Shown here in pieces: positions 32,761-41,753 of a DNA stretch of 64,000 bases. Both the position numbers and the translations under genes were made by a program. The stretch is from Selenomonadaceae bacterium (GTDB lineage Bacteria > Bacillota > Negativicutes > Selenomonadales > Selenomonadaceae): NCBI GenBank assembly GCA_017518105.1, contig JAFWWC010000002.1, positions 152,662-216,661 of the forward strand, given 5' to 3'. Every line of letters begins with the position of its first letter. Position 1 is the first letter of the stretch. A model generated the notes under the pieces. It did not search any database. It had not been told where the DNA came from and saw only the letters and a list, made by a program, of their open reading frames with translations.

Positions 32761-33993
32761 TTGGCGGCTGATAAGAATTTGTTTCTGTATGACGTGGCGA
32801 TTGTCGCGATTTTGAAGAACGAGGGACATTATCTTAAAGAGTGGCTCGACTATCATTTGCTTGCTGGAGTCGACCACTTTTATCTTTATGATAACGAATC
32901 GACTGACGATTACTCCGAGATTATCGCGCCGTATGTCAGGGCGGGCTTGGTCACGAGCAAATATTTTCCGGGCGAGTCGATGCAGTTCGCCGCGTATGAT
33001 GAGGCTGTTCGGGATTATCGGTTCGCATGTCGATATATGGCGTTCGTGGATTTGGACGAGTTCATTTATCCCAAGACAGCTCAGACTGTCGCGGAGGTCG
33101 TCGACGATATTTTATCGGGTGAAGAGACGGCGTCGGGCGTGGCGATTAATTGGTAGCTGTTCGGCTCGAATAAACAGAAGTCAGCGGATTACTCACGGGG
33201 CGTCTTGGAGAGGTTCACGCGGCGGGCAAAAAGTGATTGGGTCGTTCCCATTCCAAATCGCGACATACCCGGCGGCAATGCTCAAGTTAAGACAATCGCC
33301 AACCCGCGTAGAGTGAATTTCTTTACGAGCGCGCACTTCCCGATTTACTTCGAGGGCTATCACTCCGTCAACGAACGCGGCGGGCGGGTCGATAACTATT
33401 GCAATGAGCCAGTCACGGCGGAGAGGCTTGCGATTAATCACTACCACGTTAAGAGCCGCGAGGAGCACCGGCAGAAGATTTTAAAGGGGCGGGCGGGCAA
33501 GCAGAGTACATATCTTGATGATTCGTGGTTCAAGATGTACGACCGCAACGAAGTCTTCGACGAGGGCATATTGAGCTATCGCATTGCCCGTGAGGCGAAT
33601 TTTTCTTTTGAGGAGGACAAAGCTAAGCTTGCGCGTCTGAAACGTGCCTTGACTAAAAATTTATCGGCGTGCGCATCGGGTGCTAAGTTACCTTTGGAGA
33701 CTGCGTTGACTTGCCGAGCCTTGAGCACTTACCTTAACGAACAGATTTACGAGGAGGCGTCCCTTGCCGCGATATTTAAATCCCTAGACGGCATGAAACT
33801 TTCAGAGGCGCGGCTCCTTCTAAGCGACCTGCCGAACCTGTTAGCTTTGCCCTATCCTATCGCCGCTGACCTCGGAAAGGTTTCGATAAAAATCATTTCG
33901 TACCTAATGGACTTCATGCGCGAGCGGGAGCTTTGGCGGGACTATTCGGACTTGGATTATTTGCGGCGATTCCTAAGAACTTTAAGGAGTTGA
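32761..33993 (+). pseudogene. GT92/GT2-like glycosyltransferase interrupted by one in-frame TAG
   Basis: A 411-codon frame starting at TTG 32761 (GAGGTGA upstream). The N-terminus VAIVAILKNEGHYLKEWLDY and FYLYDNESTDDY, then AFVDLDEFIYP, is typical of glycosyltransferases acting on surface glycans (DUF23/GT92-like). At 33154-33156 a TAG interrupts the conserved GVAINW*LFGSN segment. The same frame then continues without damage through ADYSRGVLERF, INHYHVKSREEH and FDEGILSYRI to 33993. One base change (from CAG or AAG) would explain it. It may be a fresh pseudogene, a readthrough gene or a sequencing error. Confidence 0.8.
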
Positions 33994-33997
33994 GACT

Positions 33998-34771
33998 TTG
34001 CTTTTAGTAATTGACATTGGAAACAGCAATATCGTTATGGGCACCTACAGCGGAAAAAATCTGATGAAGCATTGGAGAATCTCGACGGACAGACAGAAAA
34101 CCGGCGACGAATACGGCATGTTGATTAATGACCTTTTCCACTATCAGGGCGTGAAGATTTCTGACGTGAAGGACATAATTATTTCGTCGGTCGTGCCGCC
34201 AATGGTTGTGCCTATCGTGAAGATGTGCGAGCGTTATTTTAAGATTCGTCCGCTAGTGGTCGGACCAGGTATCAAGACGGGTATCAAGCTTAATTACGAA
34301 AACCCGCGGGCAATCGGGGCGGATAGGATTGTTAATGCCGTGGGAGCCTTCGAGCAATATGGCGGACCGCTGATTGTGATTGACATTGGCACGGCGACGA
34401 CTTTTGATGTTGTCTCGGAGAAGGGCGACTTCCTCGGCGGAGTAATTGCGCCGGGCATCGTGGCTAGTGCGGATTCTCTGTTCAACTCGACGGCGAAACT
34501 TCCACGCATTGAACTTATTCCGCCCAAAAGTGTCATCGGGCACAACACAACGGCTTGTATGCAGTCGGGAATCATCTATGGCTACGTCGGGCAGATTGAT
34601 ACGATTGTAGAAAAGATTCGGGCGGAAATGGGCGCGGGTTGGCACGCAAAAGTTATCGCGACGGGCGGGCTTGCCAAGATGATTTACCGCGAGTCCAAGA
34701 CGATTGACAAGATTGACCACTTCTTGACGCTTACTGGCTTGCGCGTCTTGCACGAGCGTAATTCCCAATGA
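33998..34771 (+). CDS. coaX: Type III pantothenate kinase
   Basis: 257 residues; phosphorylates pantothenate in coenzyme A synthesis. The ASKHA fold is shown by LLVIDIGNSNIVMGTY, GADRIVNAVGAF and VIDIGTATTFDVV. TTG 33998 is used, with AAGGAG 11 bases ahead, and the protein then starts at the usual LLVIDIGN. The TGA overlaps the dusB ATG (ATGA). Confidence 0.95.
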   Translation: MLLVIDIGNSNIVMGTYSGKNLMKHWRISTDRQKTGDEYGMLINDLFHYQGVKISDVKDIIISSVVPPMVVPIVKMCERYFKIRPLVVGPGIKTGIKLNYENPRAIGADRIVNAVGAFEQYGGPLIVIDIGTATTFDVVSEKGDFLGGVIAPGIVASADSLFNSTAKLPRIELIPPKSVIGHNTTACMQSGIIYGYVGQIDTIVEKIRAEMGAGWHAKVIATGGLAKMIYRESKTIDKIDHFLTLTGLRVLHERNSQ

Positions 34772-35805
34772 GCAACGTGACGTTGCATCCAGCGGTCGCG
34801 TCGAAGTCTCCGATAGTTCGTAGACAGTTCCCGCGCTCTGACGTTGTAGAAATCTTCCAAAAGCCAATCTTCCTTGCACCGATGGCGGGAGTCACGGATA
34901 CGGCGTTCAGGGTTTTGGTTAGGGAGCTACTCGACAACGACTTTAAAGGCTTGCTGATGTTTTCGGAAATGGTCAGCGCGGCGGGCGTCCACTATCGCAA
35001 CGAGAAAACGCTAGCCATGCTTCGGACTGTCAAAGAGGAGCGACCAACGGCAATTCAAATCTTCGGCTCGGAACCGGCAATCTGCGCTGAGGCGGCGGCT
35101 TATGTCGAAGAACTCGGCTCGGCTACCGTCATTGATTTTAACTGCGGTTGCCCTGCGCCAAAGATTTTCAAGAACGGAGAAGGCTCCGCATTGATGAAGA
35201 ACCCCGCGTTGCTAGAAAAGATTCTGTCCGCCATAAGACGAGCCGTAAGCTTGCCCATAAGCGTAAAGATTCGGCTCGGTTGCAATGAGATTAACGCCGT
35301 GGAGGTCGCTAAGCGTGCTGAGGCGGCGGGCGTCGACTTCATAGCGGTACACGGCAGGACGCGTGAGCAATTCTATTCGGGGGCGGCGAACTGGGAAGAG
35401 ATTGCCCGCGTCAAAACCGCCGTCAAAATTCCGGTCATTGCCAACGGCGACGTTCGCGACTTCGACAGCTTGGATAAGATTTTAGCGACGACTAAAGCCG
35501 ATGGCGTGATGATTGGTCGAGCCGCGCAGGGCAATCCGTGGATTATCAATCGTTTGCTGAAATATTTCTTGACGGGCGAACGACTGGAGCCGCCGACCAT
35601 AGATGAACGAGCCGCCGTCATGCGTCGCCACCTGCAGAAGATTATTTTCTACAAGGGCGAACGCGTCGGCGTCTGCGAAATGCGAGCCCATGCCGCGTGG
35701 TACACTAAGGGCTTGGCGGGCGGGGCGGAACTTAGGAATCAGTTTAACCGCGCCGAGACTGCTGAAGACTTCTTAAAGATAATCGAGGGTATCAATGGAC
35801 GATAA
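34768..35805 (+). CDS. dusB: tRNA-dihydrouridine synthase
   Basis: 345 residues, FMN-dependent reductase of tRNA uridines. Signature parts are FLAPMAGVTDTAFR, DFNCGCPAPKIFKNGEGSAL with the catalytic Cys, and HGRTREQFYSG. DGVMIGRAAQGNPWI is the phosphate-binding end of the barrel. The first ~30 residues are longer than usual and rich in basic residues. Translationally coupled to coaX. Confidence 0.93.
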   Translation: MSNVTLHPAVASKSPIVRRQFPRSDVVEIFQKPIFLAPMAGVTDTAFRVLVRELLDNDFKGLLMFSEMVSAAGVHYRNEKTLAMLRTVKEERPTAIQIFGSEPAICAEAAAYVEELGSATVIDFNCGCPAPKIFKNGEGSALMKNPALLEKILSAIRRAVSLPISVKIRLGCNEINAVEVAKRAEAAGVDFIAVHGRTREQFYSGAANWEEIARVKTAVKIPVIANGDVRDFDSLDKILATTKADGVMIGRAAQGNPWIINRLLKYFLTGERLEPPTIDERAAVMRRHLQKIIFYKGERVGVCEMRAHAAWYTKGLAGGAELRNQFNRAETAEDFLKIIEGINGR

Positions 35806-35887
35806 GACACTGACCGCGCAAGTCGCCGAACTCAGGGAACGATTGCGCGAGTGGAAAAGACTTCAAACAGAAAAGGAGAAACGTAAA

Positions 35888-37288
35888 ATGGCTGAAGACA
35901 AGGACAAGAAACCTTCCGTGTGGAGCACCTACACCGACGACGACAAGGCGGCTATGGAGAAATTAGCGGCGGGCTATATCGACTTCATAAGCCGTTGCAA
36001 GACCGAACGCGAGAGCGTCGTCGAGACGATTAAGCAGGCGGAGGCTGTCGGCTACAAGAACCTTGATGACGTGATTAAGTCGGGGACGCGACTCAAGGCG
36101 GGCGATAAAGTTTATTGCGTGTGCATGAAGAAGACAGTTGCCCTATTCCAAATCGGGACGGAGCCGCTCGAAAACGGACTAAAGATTTTGGGCGCACATA
36201 TCGACACTTGCCGGCTTGACCTAAAACAGAATCCGCTTTACGAGGACGGCGGGCTTGCTTATCTGGATACGCACTACTACGGCGGCATTAAGAAGTATCA
36301 ATGGGTGACGATGCCGCTTGCTATGCATGGCGTGGTTGCCAAAAAGGACGGACGCGTTATTGAAGTCGTCATTGGCGAGGCGGCGAGCGACCCAGTCTTT
36401 TGCGTGACGGATTTATTGATTCACCTGTCGCAGGAGCAATTAAAGAAGACAGCCGACAAAGTCATTGAGGGCGAAAAGCTCGATGTGCTCGTCGGCAATT
36501 ACCCGCTCAAAGAGAACGACAAGGAGTCAATCAAGAAGGGAATCCTCAAGTTGCTCAAGGACAAGTACGACATTGAGGAAGAAGACTTCATGTCGGCGGA
36601 ACTTGCACTGGTACCGGCGGGCAAGGCTCGTGAACTCGGCTTGGATAGGAGTATGGTGCTCGGCTATGGACAAGATGACCGCGTTTGCTCTTACACGTCG
36701 TTGATTGCAATGTTGGAGGCGGCTAATCAAACTTTTGGCAAAACGGCATGTTGCTTGCTCGTCGACAAAGAGGAGATTGGCAGCTACGGCGCGACGGGTA
36801 TGCAATCGTTCTTCCTTGAGAATACGCTTGCCGAAGTCATGAACGCTTGCGGGCAATACTCGGAACTTGGGGTTCGTCGTGCGCTTAGGAATTCATTCAT
36901 GCTTAGTTCGGATGTGTCCAGTGCCTTCGACGCCCTTTACGCTTCGGCTTATGAGAAAAAGAACGTCGCCTATCTGGGCAAAGGCATGGTCTTTAATAAA
37001 TTTACTGGTTCGCGTGGCAAAAGTGGTTCAAGTGATGCCAATGCTGAATACGTCGGCAAGCTTCGCGCAATCCTCGACAAACACAACGTCAAGTATCAGT
37101 TCAGCGAGCTGGGCAAGGTCGACCTCGGCGGCGGCGGCACGATTGCTCACATGATGGCTAAGTACGGCATGGAAGTTATCGATAGCGGCGTTGCAGTTCT
37201 AAGTATGCACGCGCCTTGGGAGGCAACAAGCAAAATTGACATCTACGAGACGAAGAAAGGTTACGCCGCGTTCTTGACGGAGGTTTAA
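35888..37288 (+). CDS. M18-family aminopeptidase
   Basis: 466 residues from ATG 35888. M18 zinc aminopeptidases remove N-terminal, often acidic, residues. Visible metal and catalytic segments are GAHIDTCRLDLKQNPLYEDG, LLVDKEEIGSYGATG, SSDVSSAFDALY and the C-terminal LSMHAPWEATSK histidine. AAGGAGAAACG directly precedes ATG 35888. The same frame is open upstream to an ATG at 35795 overlapping dusB, giving 31 extra helical, charged residues, so the start is not certain. Confidence 0.9.
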   Translation: MAEDKDKKPSVWSTYTDDDKAAMEKLAAGYIDFISRCKTERESVVETIKQAEAVGYKNLDDVIKSGTRLKAGDKVYCVCMKKTVALFQIGTEPLENGLKILGAHIDTCRLDLKQNPLYEDGGLAYLDTHYYGGIKKYQWVTMPLAMHGVVAKKDGRVIEVVIGEAASDPVFCVTDLLIHLSQEQLKKTADKVIEGEKLDVLVGNYPLKENDKESIKKGILKLLKDKYDIEEEDFMSAELALVPAGKARELGLDRSMVLGYGQDDRVCSYTSLIAMLEAANQTFGKTACCLLVDKEEIGSYGATGMQSFFLENTLAEVMNACGQYSELGVRRALRNSFMLSSDVSSAFDALYASAYEKKNVAYLGKGMVFNKFTGSRGKSGSSDANAEYVGKLRAILDKHNVKYQFSELGKVDLGGGGTIAHMMAKYGMEVIDSGVAVLSMHAPWEATSKIDIYETKKGYAAFLTEV

Positions 37289-37291
37289 AAG

Positions 37292-37927
37292 ATTTTCAAA
37301 GACTACAAAGCTTGGGTTCTCGACTTCGACGGCACGCTTACTCGGTCATGGCTCGTGCGGTTGTATATGGCTGTGTGGCTGGCAAGTTACTATTTCCTTC
37401 GACCGTGGCGGCTGAGGGAAATTTTTATCTTGCGGGATTGGCGGCGGCTCAGGGAGGAGCGGTTCTGCGCTACGGAGGAAAATTTCTACGAGCTACAGCT
37501 TGCGGAGCTTTCTCGGCGATACCAAATGTCTGCGGGGCGCGTCGAAGAAATTTTGCGGGCGTGGCTGATTGAGCGACCTAGGAAAATTCTGCGGCTCTGC
37601 GTGCGGAAAAAAGTTCTTGCCGCCGTCAAAGCTCATCAACTGCACGGCGTGAAGATGATAGTTTACTCGGACAATCCCGTTCGCGAAAAGTTGATGGCGA
37701 TAAATTTTTCCCCCGATGCTAGCTTCTGTGCTGATGAACTGTGTTGCATGAAACCCGACGCCCACGGCTTGAAAAAGATTTTGTCGACGTTTGAGCTTGT
37801 CCCCGATGAGGTTCTTTATATCGGCGACCGTGACGACCGCGACGGACTTTGCGCAAGGGCGGCGGGCGTGAATTATCTTGACGTGAAACAGTTTGAGGCG
37901 TTGAGTTGTCAAAAAATTTTCGGCTAG
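37292..37927 (+). CDS. HAD-family hydrolase with an apparent ATT start codon
   Basis: About 211 residues. The nucleophile motif WVLDFDGTLTRS comes at the very N-terminus, with KMIVYSDNP (motif II), MKPDAHGLKKIL (Lys) and VLYIGDRDDRDGLCARAAG (motif IV). No ATG, GTG or TTG lies ahead of the nucleophile in this frame. A GGAGG (37279-37283) inside the end of the M18 gene is eight bases before ATT 37292, which is the best start. The next conventional start, ATG 37367, would remove the catalytic aspartates. Substrate unknown; probably co-transcribed with the M18 gene. Confidence 0.75.
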   Translation: MFKDYKAWVLDFDGTLTRSWLVRLYMAVWLASYYFLRPWRLREIFILRDWRRLREERFCATEENFYELQLAELSRRYQMSAGRVEEILRAWLIERPRKILRLCVRKKVLAAVKAHQLHGVKMIVYSDNPVREKLMAINFSPDASFCADELCCMKPDAHGLKKILSTFELVPDEVLYIGDRDDRDGLCARAAGVNYLDVKQFEALSCQKIFG

Positions 37928-37931
37928 ATTA

Positions 37932-37961
37932 TTGCAACTTTGATTGTTGATATGTTAAAAT
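37932..37961 (+). promoter_or_regulatory. Promoter of fba
   Basis: TTGCAA (37932-37937) and TAAAAT (37956-37961) at 18-base spacing, about 65 bases before the fba start. The leader contains GGGGCTCAGTCCCC, a short potential hairpin. Confidence 0.65.
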
Positions 37962-38028
37962 GCAGGCGTTTTTTAGGAGGGGCTCAGTCCCCGCGAATCT
38001 GTGAAATATTTTTAGGAGGTAATGTGAA

Positions 38029-39030
38029 ATGCCATTGATTACAACCAAAGCTATGTTCAAGAAAGCTTACGAGGGCGGCTTCGCTATTGGCGCATTCAAC
38101 GTCAACAACATGGAAATCGTTCAGGGCATCACCAGTGCCGCAGCCGAGCTTCAATCTCCTGTTGTCCTCCAGTGCTCCGCCGGCGCAAGGAAGTATGCTA
38201 ATCATCAGTACCTCGTCCATCTCGTTCGTGCGGCTCTTGAAGTCAGCGACATTCCGATTGCTCTGCACCTCGACCACGGTCCGGACTTTGCGACTTGCAA
38301 ATCCTGCATCGACGGCGGCTTTACGTCCGTTATGTTCGACGGCTCGCACTACTCCTTTGCAGAGAACATTGAGAAGACCAAAGAGGTCGTCGAATATGCT
38401 CATGCTCACGGCGTAGTTGTCGAGGCTGAACTTGGTCAGCTCGCAGGCGTTGAAGATGATGTTTCCGTTGACGCCGACAAAGCCCACTACACCAAACCGG
38501 AAGAAGTCTTCGAGTTCGTCGAAAAGACTGGTTGCGACTCCTTGGCTATCGCTATTGGCACCAGCCACGGCGCATTCAAATTCACGCCCGAACAGTGCAC
38601 CCGCAATCCTGAAACTGGCGTCCTTGAACCGCCCGAACTGCGCTTTGACATTCTCGCCGAAATCGAAAAGAAGATTCCTGGCTTCCCGATTGTCCTTCAC
38701 GGCGCAAGCTCCGTCATTCCGAAGTACGTTAAAATCATCAACGACAACGGCGGACAACTCAAAGATGCTGTTGGCATTCCTGAAAACCAACTCCGCAAAG
38801 CGGCTAAGTCGGCTGTCTGCAAGATTAACATCGACTCCGACCTGCGCCTTGCATTAACGGCTGGTATCCGTGAACACTTCGTGCAGCACCCCGAACACTT
38901 TGACCCGCGTCAATATCTCTCGCCCGGTCGCGCATACATCAAAGAACTCGTTGCTCACAAGATTAAAGAGGTTCTCGGCTCCGACGGCTCTGCACCGGCT
39001 ATCATGGAACTTGCTAAAGAACTTAAGTAA
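38029..39030 (+). CDS. fba: Class II fructose-1,6-bisphosphate aldolase
   Basis: 333 residues; zinc aldolase of glycolysis and gluconeogenesis. IALHLDHGPDFATCKSCIDG carries zinc-binding and catalytic residues. VVVEAELGQLAGVED and LHGASSVIPK are other family markers. TAGGAGGTAA precedes ATG 38029. It has its own promoter and terminator, so it is monocistronic, in keeping with high expression. Confidence 0.96.
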   Translation: MPLITTKAMFKKAYEGGFAIGAFNVNNMEIVQGITSAAAELQSPVVLQCSAGARKYANHQYLVHLVRAALEVSDIPIALHLDHGPDFATCKSCIDGGFTSVMFDGSHYSFAENIEKTKEVVEYAHAHGVVVEAELGQLAGVEDDVSVDADKAHYTKPEEVFEFVEKTGCDSLAIAIGTSHGAFKFTPEQCTRNPETGVLEPPELRFDILAEIEKKIPGFPIVLHGASSVIPKYVKIINDNGGQLKDAVGIPENQLRKAAKSAVCKINIDSDLRLALTAGIREHFVQHPEHFDPRQYLSPGRAYIKELVAHKIKEVLGSDGSAPAIMELAKELK

Positions 39031-39054
39031 GATATTATCAGTCTCGAATAAAAA

Positions 39055-39088
39055 GACCGCTCTTCAATCCGAGGAGCGGTTTTCTTTT
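39055..39088 (+). terminator. Terminator of fba
   Basis: ACCGCTC pairs with GAGCGGT around a TTCAATCCGAG loop and runs into TTTCTTTT. It overlaps the -35 of the next promoter by two bases. Confidence 0.85.
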
Positions 39089-39115
39089 GCAAATATACTT
39101 CGCACGTGGTACAAT
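39087..39115 (+). promoter_or_regulatory. Promoter of the Cof phosphatase gene and following genes
   Basis: TTGCAA (39087-39092) and TACAAT (39110-39115) at 17-base spacing, 26 bases before the start codon at 39142. Confidence 0.7.
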
Positions 39116-39141
39116 CTGCAAAATCTTTTGGAGGCAACGCG

Positions 39142-39945
39142 ATGATTAAAATTATTTTTTGCGACATGGACGGCACGCTCCTAACCAGTGCAAATAAATT
39201 GCCCGAAGGCTTCGACGAGACGATTGCCGAGCTTAAAAGACGCAATGTGATTTTCGCCCCGGCAAGCGGTCGGCAATTTTTTTCGCTGATTCGTTCGTTC
39301 GATAAGTATCGCGACGATTTTTTATTCCTTGCTGAGAACGGGACGCTTGTCATCTATCGCGGCGAAGAGGTCTTCAGCAGTCCAATCGGCTTCGAGGCGG
39401 CGCGGAAAGTTTTGGCGGCTAGCGAAGACTTTGGGGATATTCTGCGCGTCTATTGCGGCAAAAAGGACGCTTACATTTTGCGCACGCAGGACACGCCCGA
39501 ATATCAAGCCGAGCTTTTTAAGTACTACACGCACGCAATCTTCGTTGACAGCTTCGATACGGTCGACGACGTGGCGTTGAAGGTTGCCCTCTACGACAAG
39601 ACTGGGCATTCAAAGGAAAATATTTATGACAAGCTGGAACCGTTCTATAACTCGTTGCAAGTGGTCTTGAGTTCAGATTATTGGGTTGATATCATGTCGC
39701 CGAGCATTAATAAGGGCGTGGCGGTCAAGAACGTTCAGCGCGTCATGAACATAAAGCCTGAAGAGTGCGCGGCGTTCGGCGATTACCTCAACGATTACGA
39801 GATGATTCAAGCGGTCGGCTATGGCTTTGCTATGGCGAATGCTCATCCCGACTTAAAGGCGGTCGCCAAGTTCGAGACGACGAGCAACGACGAGGCAGGA
39901 GTAATCGCGGGAATTCGGCGGCTAATTGATGACGGATTGATTTGA
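39142..39945 (+). CDS. Cof-type HAD phosphatase
   Basis: 267 residues of the HAD IIB (Cof) subfamily, sugar-phosphate or nucleotide phosphatases. IIFCDMDGTLLTSANKLP is motif I, FAPASGRQF motif II, INKGVAVKNV the Lys motif and AAFGDYLNDYEMI motif IV. The cap domain lies between ~85 and 190. TTGGAGG precedes ATG 39142. Physiological substrate unknown. Confidence 0.88.
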   Translation: MIKIIFCDMDGTLLTSANKLPEGFDETIAELKRRNVIFAPASGRQFFSLIRSFDKYRDDFLFLAENGTLVIYRGEEVFSSPIGFEAARKVLAASEDFGDILRVYCGKKDAYILRTQDTPEYQAELFKYYTHAIFVDSFDTVDDVALKVALYDKTGHSKENIYDKLEPFYNSLQVVLSSDYWVDIMSPSINKGVAVKNVQRVMNIKPEECAAFGDYLNDYEMIQAVGYGFAMANAHPDLKAVAKFETTSNDEAGVIAGIRRLIDDGLI

Positions 39946-39956
39946 ACGGAGGAATT

Positions 39957-40634
39957 ATGGTAACGGCAGTCTTTCCCGCCGCAGGCTCAAGTAAACGCAT
40001 GGGCGGCGGCGTAAATAAAAATTTGTTAGAGCTTGCGGGCGAACCGATTTTGCTTCGGACGCTGAAAACGTTTTCTAAGGTCGAGCGGATAAACTTTTTA
40101 ATCGTAGCTGTTGCCGCTCACGAGGTCGACACGGTCGAAGGACTTCTGCGCGGCGCACAAGGATTAAAGCCGTGGCGAGTGACAGTCGGCGGCAGTGAAC
40201 GGCAATATTCAATCGCGAACGGCTTAAAGCTCCTGCCCGACGACGCGCGGATAGTTTTGGTTCACGACGCGGCACGCCCCCTAGTCACGGTGCAGACGAT
40301 TAACGAAGTCATAGACGCGGCAGAACAATTCGGCGGAGCAATCGCGGCAATCCCCGAAAAGAACACAATCAAAGTTATCGACGCAGAAGGATTCGTCAGG
40401 TACACACCGCCGCGGGCTGAATTGGTATCAGTGCTGACGCCGCAAGGTTTCCGCCGAGAAATTTTGTTGCAGGCTTACGACAGGGCGGCAGAGGAAAATT
40501 TTTTGGGCACAGACGATTCAAGCTTGGTCGAGCGGCTCGGCATTCGGGTAAAAGTCGTGGCGGGCGGCTATCAAAACATAAAAATCACGACGCCCGAAGA
40601 CATTCGCATTGCTGAAACTTTTTTGGAGGCTTGA
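39957..40634 (+). CDS. ispD: 2-C-methyl-D-erythritol 4-phosphate cytidylyltransferase
   Basis: 225 residues; MEP-pathway enzyme adding CMP to methylerythritol phosphate. AVFPAAGSSKRMGGGVNKNL is the nucleotide loop, VHDAARPLV and the C-terminal KITTPEDIRIAE are family signatures. CGGAGGAATT precedes ATG 39957. It lies two genes from ispF, with a NUDIX gene inserted between them. Confidence 0.95.
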   Translation: MVTAVFPAAGSSKRMGGGVNKNLLELAGEPILLRTLKTFSKVERINFLIVAVAAHEVDTVEGLLRGAQGLKPWRVTVGGSERQYSIANGLKLLPDDARIVLVHDAARPLVTVQTINEVIDAAEQFGGAIAAIPEKNTIKVIDAEGFVRYTPPRAELVSVLTPQGFRREILLQAYDRAAEENFLGTDDSSLVERLGIRVKVVAGGYQNIKITTPEDIRIAETFLEA

Positions 40635-40636
40635 AC

Positions 40637-41248
40637 GTGGATAAACAGCTTGAACTTATACGGGAGTTGCAGGGCATAGCGCAGGCGGGCTTGTATTACT
40701 GCGATAATAAGTTTTGCCACGAACGCTACGAGAGGATACGGGAGATTGCGGCTCAAATGTTAGCGGAGCGGACGGACTTGCCGCTTGCGAAGGTCAAGGA
40801 TTTATTCTGCGACGAGGTCGGGTATCAGACGCCAAAGGTCGACACGCGGGCGGCGATATTCAAGGACGACAAAGTTTTGCTCGTGCGCGAGGCTGACGGA
40901 CGCTGGGCAATGCCGGGCGGTTGGTGCGAAGTTGGACTTTCGCCCGCCGAGAGCACGGTTAAAGAGGCTAAGGAGGAGGCGGGGCTTGATTGCCTCGTCG
41001 AGAAAGTTATAGCTGTGCAAGACCGCGACAAGCACAATCACCCGCCGTATATCTATGGCATCGTGAAAATCTTTTATCTGTGTAGGGCGACGGGCGGCGA
41101 ATTTATTCCGAACCTTGAGACGACGGAGCGGAGATATTTTGCGGAAGACGAATTGCCAACGCTATCTGAAGAGAAGACTACAGCCGAGCAGATAAAGCTT
41201 TGTTTCGAGGCAGCACGGGCTACGACTTGGGAGACGCGCTTTGATTGA
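40637..41248 (+). CDS. NUDIX hydrolase with N-terminal helical domain
   Basis: 203 residues. Residues ~1-60 form a helical NUDIX-associated domain, then the NUDIX fold. The Nudix box is G-GWCEVGLSPAESTVKEAKEEAGL, with Lys for the usual Arg in R-E-U-x-E-E. The arrangement is like the YjhB-type nucleotide-sugar/ADP-ribose hydrolases of Firmicutes. GTG 40637 follows GGAGG; TTG 40631 is an alternative overlapping the ispD stop. Its position between ispD and ispF suggests only transcriptional linkage. Confidence 0.87.
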   Translation: MDKQLELIRELQGIAQAGLYYCDNKFCHERYERIREIAAQMLAERTDLPLAKVKDLFCDEVGYQTPKVDTRAAIFKDDKVLLVREADGRWAMPGGWCEVGLSPAESTVKEAKEEAGLDCLVEKVIAVQDRDKHNHPPYIYGIVKIFYLCRATGGEFIPNLETTERRYFAEDELPTLSEEKTTAEQIKLCFEAARATTWETRFD

Positions 41249-41261
41249 CGGAGGAAAACAG

Positions 41262-41732
41262 ATGATTCGATTTGGTATCGGCTATGACGTGCACAGGCTC
41301 GTGCCGAACAGGAAACTAATCTTAGGCGGCGTGGAGATTGAACACCCGCTCGGACTTGAGGCGCACTCGGATGGCGATGTTTTGATTCACGCGATAATTG
41401 ATGCGCTATTGGGGGCGGCGACGCTCGGAGATATAGGTCAGCATTTCCCTATGACGCCGGAATTTAAGGACGTGTCAAGCGTCGAACTGCTAAGGCGGAC
41501 ACGTGAGCTTATCGCGGCTAAGGGCTATTTCGTTGGCAACGTGGATTCGATAATCGTAGCACAACGCCCGAAGCTCGCTCCGCATATCCCGACGATGCGT
41601 CAACGTCTTGCGCAGGTCTTGAAAGTCGAATTGGACGCCGTAAGCGTGAAGGCTAAGACGGAGGAGCGGCTCGGCTTCACGGGCAACGAACAAGGAATTT
41701 CAGCATACGCGGTAGCAAGTCTTCAAAGATAA
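41262..41732 (+). CDS. ispF: 2-C-methyl-D-erythritol 2,4-cyclodiphosphate synthase
   Basis: 156 residues, the usual length. RFGIGYDVHRLV contains Asp and His zinc ligands. HSDGDVLIHAIIDALLGA, GDIGQHFP and the C-terminal AKTEERLGFTGNEQGISAYA are diagnostic. GACGGAGG precedes ATG 41262. Confidence 0.97.
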   Translation: MIRFGIGYDVHRLVPNRKLILGGVEIEHPLGLEAHSDGDVLIHAIIDALLGAATLGDIGQHFPMTPEFKDVSSVELLRRTRELIAAKGYFVGNVDSIIVAQRPKLAPHIPTMRQRLAQVLKVELDAVSVKAKTEERLGFTGNEQGISAYAVASLQR

Positions 41733-41753
41733 TCAACAGTCGAGGTGGCGGCA

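Noticed and set aside
12696..33993. Genetic code change with TAG as an amino acid, suggested by two in-frame TAG codons
   Set aside because: TAG ends several intact genes here (23281, 26956, 31640, 45893), and the GT8 gene also has a TGA and a frameshift. Plain nonsense mutation is simpler.
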